From NCBI GenBank assembly GCA_017610175.1, contig JAFCCO010000009.1, positions 1 to 55,035 of the forward strand: a DNA stretch of 55,035 nucleotides, written 5' to 3'. The notes below the pieces were generated by a model. It saw nothing but the letters and a program-made list of their open reading frames with translations, was not told where the DNA came from and did not search any database. Of the stretch, positions 1 through 8,606 are shown in pieces (positions within the stretch are counted from its first letter, which is position 1; each line of letters opens with the position of its first letter). The stretch is from Candidatus Iainarchaeum sp. GTDB lineage: Archaea; Iainarchaeota; Iainarchaeia; Iainarchaeales; GCA-2688035. Made by a program: the position numbers and the translations under genes.

Positions 1-1
1 A

Positions 2-955
2 ACCTGTGCAGCAGACTGCGGACCCGTTTGCGGGGACGGAGCATGCACCCACACAGAATCACTAATGACCTGCATTGCCGACTGCTTTGGCTGCGGAGAC
101 GGAATATGCAGCGAAACGGAGAGTTATGCAACCTGCCCGAACGACTGCATTTCAATGTGCGGAGACAGCGTTTGCTCTGAAAAAGAGGACTGCTTAAGCT
201 GCGAAGGCGATTGCGGAACCTGCCCAAAGGAAACAATTTTTGAGGAAACTGTTGTGGGCGAAGCAAGCGAAGAGGAAATTGAAGACGTGCTTGCAGAGGC
301 CGGAATGAAGCAGAGTGCGGAAAAGGCAAATGCTGCAATGAAGTTGCTTGATTTGGAGCGAAGTGTAATGGTTGAGGCTGCGGAAACGGGAAAGGAAAAG
401 CAGGCTTACAAATCGACAATTATAATCAGGGCAAGAAACACGGGCGAAAAGAAACTTAAGAGTGTTAAGATAATTGAAAGAATCCCAAAAGAGGTTGCGC
501 AGAACGCCTCAGAAATCAGAAGCCAGTTTGACTTTCGCATAATAAAGGCAGACCCAATCATTGAGTTTGAGATTGATGAGATTGGAATTGGGCAGGAGGC
601 AGAGGTTTCATACTATGTGGAAAACAAAATTGAGCAGGCAACGCTTGCCCGCTGGACCGCGGCAATCCCTGTGCAGGCAAAAGAGGTTAGCCCGCGCCCA
701 ACAAGCTGTGTGTACAATGCAGACTGCGACGACTTGAATCCGTGCACAAACGAAAGCTGCATTAAGGGAGTGTGCGGATTTGTTTCGGTTGCGAACGGAA
801 CTGTTTGCGGGTTTGGAATGGAGTGCTTTGACGCCGAGTGCGAGGAAATTGAAAAGATTGCAGTGGCCATTCCCGAAGACAACACGCTTTTGTACATTGC
901 AATAGCTGTTGCGGTCATCACACTGCTTGGCGCATACTACTACACAAGGCAGTAG
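2..955 (+). CDS. Cys-rich membrane-anchored surface protein, C-terminal part
   Basis: The frame is open to the left edge, so the true start lies outside the window; the ATG at 65 is internal. The visible N-terminal part holds three Cys-rich repeats of the form CGDGxC-xxxE-xxxxCxxDC. A segment rich in beta-type residues follows (RARNTGEKKLKSVKI), resembling an extracellular CARDB/DUF11-like domain. A second Cys cluster (CVYNADCDDLNPC) comes next, and a single C-terminal transmembrane helix (LLYIAIAVAVITLLGAYYY) ends the protein. This fits a protein displayed outside the cell and anchored at its C-terminus, with disulfide-rich or metal-binding repeats. No enzyme motif is visible and the specific function is unknown. 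Confidence 0.75.
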   Translation, partial: TCAADCGPVCGDGACTHTESLMTCIADCFGCGDGICSETESYATCPNDCISMCGDSVCSEKEDCLSCEGDCGTCPKETIFEETVVGEASEEEIEDVLAEAGMKQSAEKANAAMKLLDLERSVMVEAAETGKEKQAYKSTIIIRARNTGEKKLKSVKIIERIPKEVAQNASEIRSQFDFRIIKADPIIEFEIDEIGIGQEAEVSYYVENKIEQATLARWTAAIPVQAKEVSPRPTSCVYNADCDDLNPCTNESCIKGVCGFVSVANGTVCGFGMECFDAECEEIEKIAVAIPEDNTLLYIAIAVAVITLLGAYYYTRQ

Positions 956-963
956 TGCAATAC

Positions 964-971
964 TATTTAAA
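964..971 (+). promoter_or_regulatory. TATA box for rio1
   Basis: The sequence TATTTAAA lies about 29 nt before the ATG at 997. This spacing predicts a leaderless rio1 transcript and argues against the in-frame GTG at 955, which lies upstream of the box. Confidence 0.6.
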
Positions 972-996
972 GAGCTTGAAGCAAAATTCTTTTGTT

Positions 997-1755
997 ATGG
1001 ACAAAGAAGAATTCAGCATGATGAAGCTTGTTCCTGATGAGGAGCAAAGGCGAGTTTTTGCAAAAGTGTTTGACAGGCAGACAATTCTGGCCGTGCACGC
1101 ACTTGCCTCAAAGGGATACTTTAAGGTTCTTGAGTTTGTTGTGAGCACGGGAAAAGAGGGGCATGTGTTTCGGGCAATGGATGCCGCGGGGAATTTTAGG
1201 GCGGTAAAGATTTACAAGATTGAGACAACAGACTTCAAGCACATGTCAAAGTATGTTGATGGAGACGTGCGTTTCCAGGGAATCAAGAACAACAGGCGTG
1301 ATTTGGTTTACGCCTGGACAAGAAAGGAGTTCAGGAATTTGAACGAACTGAACAAGGCAGGGGTTCGGGTTCCGTTGCCAATTGCTTCAAAGGCCAATGT
1401 GCTGGTGATGGAATTTATTGGGGAAAAAGGCGAGGCAAGCCCTCCTTTAAAGGAAAAATATGCTGAAAATGCGGAAAAATTGCACGCCACTTTGGTTGAT
1501 TTCATGGCAAGGATGCATTTTAAGGCAAGGCTTGTGCACGCGGACTTGTCAGAATACAACATACTCAACAAATCAGAGGAAATTGTGGTAATTGACTGCG
1601 GGCAAGCAGTTCCCACCACACACCCATATGCAAAAAGCTTTTTTGAGCGAGATGTGAGGAATTTAAGCAATTATTTGAACAAAATTGGAATAAAAAGCAC
1701 TCCTGAGTCTTTAACTGAAGAAATAAGGGCAAAGAAGGGCGAATTCTCAAAATAA
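997..1755 (+). CDS. rio1: RIO1-type serine/threonine protein kinase
   Basis: This is an atypical kinase/ATPase of the RIO family, which acts in late maturation of the small ribosomal subunit. The nucleotide loop STGKEGHV is at residues 50-57 and a candidate ATP-contacting lysine is in AVKIYK near residue 71. The catalytic HADLSEYN (D183) and metal-binding IDCGQ (D200) are intact. The length of 252 residues is normal. ATG 997 is chosen over the in-frame GTG at 955 because a TATA box lies between them. The KH protein Pno1, another small-subunit biogenesis factor, follows. Confidence 0.93.
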   Translation: MDKEEFSMMKLVPDEEQRRVFAKVFDRQTILAVHALASKGYFKVLEFVVSTGKEGHVFRAMDAAGNFRAVKIYKIETTDFKHMSKYVDGDVRFQGIKNNRRDLVYAWTRKEFRNLNELNKAGVRVPLPIASKANVLVMEFIGEKGEASPPLKEKYAENAEKLHATLVDFMARMHFKARLVHADLSEYNILNKSEEIVVIDCGQAVPTTHPYAKSFFERDVRNLSNYLNKIGIKSTPESLTEEIRAKKGEFSK

Positions 1756-1852
1756 AGGCTTTATTTTTGCTCTGGAAAGCTTTTTAATGGTGATATTATA
1801 CTAATATTACATAGGTGCTGTTTCCCCAACACGCCCTTTTCTAGTGGTTTAA

Positions 1853-2383
1853 ATGGATGAATCTATCAAAGTCCCAAAGGAGAGAATTGCCGTTTTGCTG
1901 GGCAAAAACGGCGTTTCAAGAAAAAAGATTGAAAGCCTTACCGGAACAAAACTTAGTGTTGACAGCAAAACAGGCGATGTAAGGCTTGATGGCAAGGAAG
2001 GGAACTTAGCTTTTTATAATGCACTCAACATGATTAAGGCTATTGCTCGCGGTTTCTCGCCGGAGAAAGCCTTTGTACTTGCCGATGAAGAATACTATCT
2101 TGACCTGATTGACGTCAGCGAGGTTGCTGGAAAAAGTCAAAAGGAGATTGAGGCAAAAAAAGGAAGGGTAATTGGAAAAAGGGGAAAAGCAAGGGAAAGC
2201 ATTGAAAAATCGACCCACTGCTTTATTTCCGTTTACGGAAAAACAATTGGAATTATAGGAAAGGCTGATGATGTTGAAAAGGCCAGAAAGGCCGTTGAAA
2301 TGCTGCTTGAGGGGGCAAAACACACAACAGTTCTTGGCTACCTTAAAAGAACGGAATTAGAGGCAAGAAGATTTCAGTTATAG
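1853..2383 (+). CDS. pno1: KH-domain ribosome biogenesis protein, Pno1/Dim2-like
   Basis: This RNA-binding protein carries two KH modules. The first is degenerate (KERIAVLLGKNG, about residues 9-20). The second contains GRVIGKRGKARESIE (about 103-117) with the GxxG loop. The C-terminal LGYLKR region is typical of archaeal Pno1/Dim2 homologues. Eukaryotic Pno1 binds the 3' end of pre-18S rRNA; the archaeal role is inferred to be similar. It lies between rio1 and top6B on the same strand, a grouping I recall from other archaea. Its 176 residues are a usual length. Confidence 0.9.
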   Translation: MDESIKVPKERIAVLLGKNGVSRKKIESLTGTKLSVDSKTGDVRLDGKEGNLAFYNALNMIKAIARGFSPEKAFVLADEEYYLDLIDVSEVAGKSQKEIEAKKGRVIGKRGKARESIEKSTHCFISVYGKTIGIIGKADDVEKARKAVEMLLEGAKHTTVLGYLKRTELEARRFQL

Positions 2384-2392
2384 GTGAATTGG

Positions 2393-4060
2393 ATGGACGA
2401 GGCAATCAAGGAAATAGGCGCGGAACAAATCTCAAAGGAATTCAAAGAACACTCGGTTGCTGAATTTTTTAAGAAAAACAAGCAGATGCTTGGGCTTTAT
2501 GGGAAAGTCAGGTCACTTACAACAATTGTCCACGAATACGTTACAAACAGCCTTGACGCCTGCGAAGAGACAAACATTCTCCCGGACATTGATGTGAAAA
2601 TTGACGAACTTGGGCGGGAGTATTATGAGGTAACCGTAAAGGACAACGGCCCGGGCTTAACAGAGGAGACCGTTGGAAAGGCTCTTGGAAAGCTGCTTGC
2701 GGGAACAAAGTTCCACAGAATGATGCAAAGCCGCGGCCAGCAGGGAATCGGTTCAAGCGGATGCACAATGCTTAGCCAGATGACAACCGGAAAGCCAATC
2801 AAAGTTATTACAGGAACCGGAAAAAACGTAATTTCACTTGAGCTCACAATCGACCCAAAGAGAAACGAGCCAAAAATCAGCAACAAAAAAGACATTGCAA
2901 AGGAATTCAGGGGCCTTGCGGTTCAGGCAAAATTTAAGGGCGTTTTATACAGGGACAGCGAACAGGGACCGCTTGAGTATTTGAGAAGAACGGCGATTGC
3001 AAACCCTCACGCACAAATCAATTTCAGGGACCCTGCCGGGCAGAAACTCAAATTCAAAAGAACACTTAACAAAGTTCCGGAGCGCCCAAAAGAGGTTAAG
3101 CCGCATCCAAAAGGGGTAACGGTTGACGAGCTTATAACACTCTCCAAATACAGCGACTCAAAGAAGGTAATCAGTTTCCTGAAAAACGATTTTGACAGAA
3201 TGGGCCAGAAGAGTATTGAGACAATCAAAAAGAAGGTTGAGTTCGACATGAACAAGGACCCAAAGCAATTGACTTGGGACGAGGCAGAGCAGGTTGTTAC
3301 AGCATTCAAGGAAGTTGACTTTATTTCGCCAAGCGGGGACGCGCTAAGGCCAATCGGGCAGGCTCACGTTGAAAACAGTTTGAAAAGCATTGTGGAACCT
3401 GAATTCTTAACTGTGCTTACAAGAAAGCCGCAGGTTTACTCAGGGGGATTCCCGTTCCAGGTGGAGGTGGCAATTTCCTATGGTGGAAAAGCGGGAAGAA
3501 CTGTTTCAGGGCCGGAAGGGAATGAGAAAAGGCTTGAAATAATGAGGTTTGCAAACCGCGCACCGCTTCTCTTTGATGCGGGAAACTGCGCAATCACAAA
3601 AGCCGTTCACAGCATTGACTGGAAAAGATACGATATCAAGGACATTGACAGGGCCCCAGTTACTGTACTTGTGAATTTCGTGTCTGTTCACATCCCATAC
3701 ACCAGTGCGGGAAAGCAGGCAATTGCGGACGAGGACGAGGTAATTGAGGAAATCAGGCTTGCGCTAATGCAGTCCGGAAGAAAGGCGGGAAACTATATTG
3801 CGGGAAAGAGAAGGGAAAAGGAAAAGCAGCTGAAGAGGGAGCTTTTCTACAAATATATCCCCGAGGTTGTAGCCGCACTTAATAGCCTGACAGGCGCAAA
3901 CAAAGCAGACCTAAAGAAAAAGCTTGAAAAAATGGTTCTGGAAAAGCTAAGGCTTGAGGAAGCAGAAGACGTAGAGGAACTCAACGGAAAGGAAGCAAAA
4001 GCTGAAAAGGGTGAAGAGGATGGCAAAAAAGCAGGTAAAAAAGCCGAAGACAATAACTAA
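2393..4060 (+). CDS. top6B: Type II DNA topoisomerase VI, subunit B
   Basis: This is the ATPase subunit of topoisomerase VI, which relaxes and decatenates DNA as an A2B2 heterotetramer. The GHKL fold shows the N box HEYVTNSLDACEE (about residues 47-59), DNGPGL (84-89) and the glycine-rich RGQQGIGSSG (114-123). The helix-two-turns-helix and transducer domains follow. A GGTGA ribosome site ending at 2387 sits five bases before ATG 2393, so the GTG at 2384 is part of the ribosome site and not the start. The last 35 or so residues are a Lys/Glu-rich tail. The gene overlaps top6A by 41 bases. Confidence 0.96.
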   Translation: MDEAIKEIGAEQISKEFKEHSVAEFFKKNKQMLGLYGKVRSLTTIVHEYVTNSLDACEETNILPDIDVKIDELGREYYEVTVKDNGPGLTEETVGKALGKLLAGTKFHRMMQSRGQQGIGSSGCTMLSQMTTGKPIKVITGTGKNVISLELTIDPKRNEPKISNKKDIAKEFRGLAVQAKFKGVLYRDSEQGPLEYLRRTAIANPHAQINFRDPAGQKLKFKRTLNKVPERPKEVKPHPKGVTVDELITLSKYSDSKKVISFLKNDFDRMGQKSIETIKKKVEFDMNKDPKQLTWDEAEQVVTAFKEVDFISPSGDALRPIGQAHVENSLKSIVEPEFLTVLTRKPQVYSGGFPFQVEVAISYGGKAGRTVSGPEGNEKRLEIMRFANRAPLLFDAGNCAITKAVHSIDWKRYDIKDIDRAPVTVLVNFVSVHIPYTSAGKQAIADEDEVIEEIRLALMQSGRKAGNYIAGKRREKEKQLKRELFYKYIPEVVAALNSLTGANKADLKKKLEKMVLEKLRLEEAEDVEELNGKEAKAEKGEEDGKKAGKKAEDNN

Positions 4061-5162
4061 GGGAAAGGAAACCCCAAAGCAGGTTGCCAAAAAGCTTGAA
4101 AACATTGGGCACCAGATGGTCAAAGAAATAGGCAAGGGACTCGACCCGCATTTCAAGACACAGCTGAGGGGAAGAAGCAATGTTGAGTTCGACGAAAAAA
4201 GGGGAATTTTAACCCTTGGAGACAAGGAAACAACAAGAACCTTTTTGAACATCGGGCACGCGAAAAAATTCATGCAAACCACAATGATTGCCGCAAAGAC
4301 AAGGGATTATTTGAACCACAACAAGACGGCTTCAATCAGGGAAATTTACTACGAACTAAAGCACACCGTTCCAAACTCAAAGGAAAACACATTCGACGGT
4401 CAGACCGAGAGTGACGGGGTAATTGTTGACCTTGAGCACAGCGTGGACACAATCAGGGAAAAACTTAACCTGCATGCAAACCCGAAGGGAACGCTCTACG
4501 GAGACATAACCCTCAAGGACAAAATGCACCACAACGACAAATTCAACTGCGCAAAGTTGGGCAGGGGCGGCTGGAGCGTCATGTCCAGGCTTGAGCCCGA
4601 GGAAATTGAAATCGTTAAGGTAAACGCAAAATACGTTCTGGTAATTGAAACAGAGGCAATGTACGAAAGGCTTGTTGAGGAACAATTCGCATTAAAGAAC
4701 AAGTGCATCCTTGTAAGCACCGGAGGGCAGGCGGCAAGGGGGACAAGAAGGCTTGTTCACAGGCTTCACAAGGACGAGAAACTGCCTGTACTTGTTTTCA
4801 CAGACGGAGACCCCTACGGATGGTACATTTACAGCGTTATAAAGCAGGGTTCAATGGCGCTTGCGGCGCACTCAGACTACCTTGCATGCCCTGACGCAAA
4901 ATACATTGGAATGACCTTGGATGACGTTGAAACTTACGAGCTGCAGAATGTGACCGAAAAAATGAAGGACGGGGACATAAAGCGTGCAAAGGAAATGATG
5001 GAATACCCCTGGTTCAAAAACAAGGAATGGCAAAGGCAGCTTAAAAAAGCGTTAAAGGAAAAGATCAGAATAGAGCAGCAGGCCCTTGCAAACAAATCAC
5101 TTGAGTTTGTGGCAAAAGAATACCTGCCAAGGAAAATAAAGGAAGAGGACTTCCTGCCGTAA
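4020..5162 (+). CDS. top6A: Type II DNA topoisomerase VI, subunit A (Spo11-like)
   Basis: This is the DNA-cleaving subunit of topoisomerase VI. The winged-helix segment REIYYELKH (about 107-115) contains the candidate catalytic tyrosine, probably Y111. The Toprim domain shows VIETEAMYERL and the acidic FTDGDPYG motif for Mg2+. A GGTGA ribosome site at 4010-4014 inside top6B precedes ATG 4020 and supports this start over GTG 4011. The 41-base overlap suggests coupled synthesis of the two subunits. Length is 380 residues, normal for the family. Confidence 0.96.
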   Translation: MAKKQVKKPKTITKGKETPKQVAKKLENIGHQMVKEIGKGLDPHFKTQLRGRSNVEFDEKRGILTLGDKETTRTFLNIGHAKKFMQTTMIAAKTRDYLNHNKTASIREIYYELKHTVPNSKENTFDGQTESDGVIVDLEHSVDTIREKLNLHANPKGTLYGDITLKDKMHHNDKFNCAKLGRGGWSVMSRLEPEEIEIVKVNAKYVLVIETEAMYERLVEEQFALKNKCILVSTGGQAARGTRRLVHRLHKDEKLPVLVFTDGDPYGWYIYSVIKQGSMALAAHSDYLACPDAKYIGMTLDDVETYELQNVTEKMKDGDIKRAKEMMEYPWFKNKEWQRQLKKALKEKIRIEQQALANKSLEFVAKEYLPRKIKEEDFLP

Positions 5163-5185
5163 GGAAAGTTACTTTTTTCTAATTA

Positions 5186-6223
5186 TTACCCCGCTATAAA
5201 CCGGTCCAAAGTTTTTGCCTTGGCAGAATCCCTGAATCCAAGCTTGCGCCTGAATTTTACCAGTTCGGTTTGCGGAATAAACAGGCCGTATCTTGCGCCT
5301 TTGCGGTGAAGTGTTCCTTCCTGAAAGGCGGTCCACTTTTGTTCATGGGAAAGGATTGCCCCCTCCCTCGGATTGCTCTTAACCCCAAACTCTTTTAGCA
5401 GTGAGTGAAAGTAATCCCTTAAATCGCGATTTTTCGACCTGAAAATAATCCCCTTTGTTTGCTTTACCCTGCCTGGCTTTCTCCGCTCCACAGGAAATGC
5501 ACCGGAATCAATTAGTGCCATTGCAAACTCCTTTCTTGCCGTTCTTGTTTTAAGGAACTTGCGCGGAATATGCCGCCCAAAGAAAGTGGCCTCATTCAGG
5601 AACTGTGCAATCTCAACAGAGCTTGCCCTTACATCAACCGCAATGGACTTCTTTAAACGGCCCTCTGACATGTCCCTTGTCCTTTCCTTCACCCTGTAGC
5701 CAAAAACTTCCTTTTGCGCCCTTGCAAGCTCGTTTTCCACAGACCCCTTCTTTACAGTTGAAGCGATTGTAACCTGCCCCCTTTTGTCTGTGTGAACAAC
5801 CAAGTGGCCGCTCACTCTGGCACCCATGACGTATCCAATGCGCGGGTTCTTAACTGCGGCTTTGTTCAGGTAATGCAGCCTTTTTCCAACATTAAAGCTG
5901 ATTTGCTTTGTGGAAATGACATGCGGCAGGGTTTTGCCGTTAAGCCAGTTTCCCAATGCAGAAACAGAAACTCCAAGGTCACCTGCAACCTTTTGAATTG
6001 TTTCTCCGCGCTTTACCCTGGCAAAGGCCCTTTTCAGCTTTACAAATTCGCGGCGCATTGCGTAAAGCCTTTTTCTTTGCCTTGGAGCGGGCGCGCCCCT
6101 CCACCCGTAGGCCAAAAGATACTGCTCCCTTACCTGAGAGAAACGCAGGGGCTCTTTTCCCCCCTGGAACTTCAGCTCCACATCCCCTGAAGGCATTTTT
6201 TTCCTTTGGCGTCTTTTTGCCAT
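5186..6223 (-). CDS. HTH protein with degenerate LAGLIDADG endonuclease-like domain
   Basis: The N-terminal part is basic and contains a helix-turn-helix (TIQKVAGDLGVSVSALGNWL, about residues 75-94). The rest resembles a two-repeat LAGLIDADG domain: IGYVMGARVSGHL (129-141) aligns with the first motif and FAMALIDSGAF (233-243) with the second, each followed by a saddle-like segment. A C-terminal IPQTELVKFRRKLGF segment matches the usual end of such proteins. The acidic residue that normally ends each motif is absent (His or Gly there), so DNA cleavage is unlikely. It is free-standing, convergent with top6A and divergent from cutA. I infer a domesticated DNA-binding protein. Confidence 0.6.
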   Translation of the reverse strand: MAKRRQRKKMPSGDVELKFQGGKEPLRFSQVREQYLLAYGWRGAPAPRQRKRLYAMRREFVKLKRAFARVKRGETIQKVAGDLGVSVSALGNWLNGKTLPHVISTKQISFNVGKRLHYLNKAAVKNPRIGYVMGARVSGHLVVHTDKRGQVTIASTVKKGSVENELARAQKEVFGYRVKERTRDMSEGRLKKSIAVDVRASSVEIAQFLNEATFFGRHIPRKFLKTRTARKEFAMALIDSGAFPVERRKPGRVKQTKGIIFRSKNRDLRDYFHSLLKEFGVKSNPREGAILSHEQKWTAFQEGTLHRKGARYGLFIPQTELVKFRRKLGFRDSAKAKTLDRFIAG

Positions 6224-6265
6224 AATTTAATTAAGCAGTTTCCCGTTAATAAGATTAGTGATTTT

Positions 6266-6586
6266 GTGAAAACACTTATTTGCAGCGTAACCTGCGCTAA
6301 CAACAGGGCAGCAAGGAAGATTGCAACGGCGGTTGTTGAAAAAAGGCTTGCCGCCTGCGCAAACATTGTTCCGGGAATTGAATCAATTTACAGGTGGAGG
6401 GGCAAAATTGAGAACGGAACGGAAGTTTTGCTTCTGCTTAAGACAAGAAAGGAATTGAAGGGAAAGCTCAGTGCAGAGCTTAAGAAACTGCACAGCTACG
6501 AGCCCCCTGTTGTTGAGTTCTTTGAAGCCGACACCGGAAAAGATGTCGCTTCAGGGATAAAAGAAGAAACAGGAAAGAGGCGTTAG
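6266..6586 (+). CDS. cutA: CutA1-like divalent cation tolerance protein
   Basis: The segments RKIATAVVEKRLAACANIVPG, SIYRWRGKIE and EVLLLLKT are the hallmark of the small trimeric CutA1 family. Its physiological role is unsettled; links to copper tolerance come from bacteria. The GTG at 6266 is chosen because it gives the canonical N-terminus (VKTLICSVTC) and has a GTGAT ribosome site four bases upstream. The longer reading frame from 6206 would run back into the divergent gene. Length is 106 residues, normal. Confidence 0.9.
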   Translation: MKTLICSVTCANNRAARKIATAVVEKRLAACANIVPGIESIYRWRGKIENGTEVLLLLKTRKELKGKLSAELKKLHSYEPPVVEFFEADTGKDVASGIKEETGKRR

Positions 6587-6588
6587 CC

Positions 6589-8547
6589 TCATTCCTTGTA
6601 ACCGACAACTTCTTTGAGGTAATCCACAATTTCCGGGTTCTGCAGTGTTGTTGCGTCACCAAGCTTGTCGTTTACCAGCATGCTTCTAAGAAAGCGCCTC
6701 ATTATCTTTCCGCTTCTTGTTTTGGGCAAGCCCTTGACAAGGTAAACCTTGTGCGGTTTTGCGGTTGGTCCGATTTCCTTTCTCACCTGGCCAATAATTT
6801 CTTTCTCCTTTCCCTCAGAGGATTCAACCCCTGCTTTTAGCACAACAAATGCTATCGGAACCTGCCCGCGAATGTCGTCCGGTTTTGGAACAACGGCTGA
6901 TTCAATAACGTCTTGGTGCGAGGTAATTGCGTCCTCGATTTCTGCACTGCTTAGCCTGTGGCCTGCAACCTTCATAACATCATCCACACGGCCTGTGACA
7001 CGGATGTTCTGGTCATCGAACCATCTTGCACCGTCCGCCGTGAAATATGTTTCCTTGCCGTACTCGCTCCAATAGGTGTCAATGAATTTTTTCTCATTGT
7101 TCCACAGCCCGCGCAGCAATCCTGGCACAAACGGCGGCTTGAACACAAGGTAACCTGTGTCCTCACCCGAAACCGGGTGGCCCCTGTCGTCATAAATGTC
7201 CGCGGTCCCTCCCGGAAATGGACGTCCTGCAACTGTTGGGATGAATGGCCCTATTCCAGGCAGGGCGTTAATTAACGTGCCACCTGTTTCGGTCTGCCAC
7301 CATGTATCGATTACAGGGCATCTTCCTTGCCCCACTGTGTTGAAGTACCACATCCAGGCCTCCACATCAATTGGCTCACCGACAGTTCCAAGGATTCTGA
7401 TGCTTGAAACGTCGTGCTTTGTAATCCATTCGTCTCCCATTTTCTTGAACATTCTTATCGCGGTCGGCGCGGTGTAGAAAACCGTTATTCCAAATTTTTC
7501 CACTATGCTCCAAAACCTTCCCCAATCAGGGTAGTCGGGACCGCCCTCATACTCAACCATTGTTGCTCCAACCGACAGCGGACCGTAACAGCCGTAAGTG
7601 TGCCCCGTTACCCAGCCTATGTCTGCGGTGCACCAGAACACATCGTCATCGTGCAGGTCAAAGTCAAGCTTTGTTGTCCAGTAGGCCTGTGTTAAATAAC
7701 CTGCTGTGTCGTGAATTATCCCCTTTGGCTTCCCGGTTGTCCCGGAGGAGTAAAGAAGGAACAAAACATCGTTTGCGTCCATTTGCTCCGGCTCACACTC
7801 TGCCGGCTCGTTTTCAACAATCTCATGGTACCAAACGTCTTTTCCCTCAGTGGTTGCAATTTCGTTTCCTTCCCTTTTTACAATCACAACGTGTTCAATA
7901 CTCGGTGAAGAGGCGGCAATATCTGACTGCTTCTTGAGTTCGATTACCTTTCCCCTCCTTGTGTATCCGTCGCAGGTAATAATTAATTTTGCCTCGGAGT
8001 TCTCTACCCTGTCTTTTAGGGATTCACCGCTGAACGCAGAGAACACAACCCCGTGGATTGCACCGATTCTTGCGCAGGCAAGAAGCGTAATTTGCACCTC
8101 CGGAATCATTGGGAGATAAACGGCAACCCTGTCGCCCTTCTTTACCCCAAGTTTTTTAAGCGCGTTTGCAAACTTGCAAACCTGTTCATGTAACTGCCCG
8201 TAAGTTATTTTCCTTGCCTCTTCCTCAGTGTTTTCGGGCTCCCAGTGTATTGCAACCTTGTCCTTTTTGTCTTTAAGATGCCTGTCAAGGCAGTTGTATG
8301 AAACGTTTATTTTTCCCCCAACAAACCATTTGAAGTAAGGCGGTTTCGATTCATAGGCCGTATCCCATTCCTTAAACCATGTAAGGCCTTCTTTTGCACG
8401 GTTTTCCCAAAATTTAATCGGGTCCTTCTTGGCCTCTTCGTAAAAAGATTCATCATTAACGTAAGCAATTTTCTTCATTTCCTCGCTTGGCCAGAAAATC
8501 TGCTTTTTTTTCTTATCCTCTACTACCCACTGAACACCTTTTTTCAA
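6589..8547 (-). CDS. acs: Acetyl-CoA synthetase, AMP-forming
   Basis: It activates acetate with ATP and CoA to acetyl-CoA, AMP and PPi. The adenylate-forming signature YSSGTTGKPKGIIHD is clear. DTWWQTETGG contains the Trp linked to acetate selectivity. The hinge/CoA region is TGRVDDVMKVAGHRLSSAEIE, and RSGKIMRR carries the catalytic lysine that protein acetylation targets in bacteria. A perfect GGAGG lies about seven bases before TTG 8547, so I prefer this start (652 residues) to the ATG at 8568, which lacks a ribosome site. The gene follows the membrane pyrophosphatase gene closely on the same strand, so its PPi product may drive ion pumping. Confidence 0.95.
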   Translation of the reverse strand: MKKGVQWVVEDKKKKQIFWPSEEMKKIAYVNDESFYEEAKKDPIKFWENRAKEGLTWFKEWDTAYESKPPYFKWFVGGKINVSYNCLDRHLKDKKDKVAIHWEPENTEEEARKITYGQLHEQVCKFANALKKLGVKKGDRVAVYLPMIPEVQITLLACARIGAIHGVVFSAFSGESLKDRVENSEAKLIITCDGYTRRGKVIELKKQSDIAASSPSIEHVVIVKREGNEIATTEGKDVWYHEIVENEPAECEPEQMDANDVLFLLYSSGTTGKPKGIIHDTAGYLTQAYWTTKLDFDLHDDDVFWCTADIGWVTGHTYGCYGPLSVGATMVEYEGGPDYPDWGRFWSIVEKFGITVFYTAPTAIRMFKKMGDEWITKHDVSSIRILGTVGEPIDVEAWMWYFNTVGQGRCPVIDTWWQTETGGTLINALPGIGPFIPTVAGRPFPGGTADIYDDRGHPVSGEDTGYLVFKPPFVPGLLRGLWNNEKKFIDTYWSEYGKETYFTADGARWFDDQNIRVTGRVDDVMKVAGHRLSSAEIEDAITSHQDVIESAVVPKPDDIRGQVPIAFVVLKAGVESSEGKEKEIIGQVRKEIGPTAKPHKVYLVKGLPKTRSGKIMRRFLRSMLVNDKLGDATTLQNPEIVDYLKEVVGYKE

Positions 8548-8606
8548 AAAGAACCCTCCTAACTGCATTCAAAATTTTACTTAATTTATGAGAAATGTAA
8601 ATGATT

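Noticed and set aside
5186-6223. Active homing endonuclease or intein remnant
   Set aside because: The acidic catalytic positions are absent in both motifs, and there are no intein splicing motifs or flanking interrupted gene.
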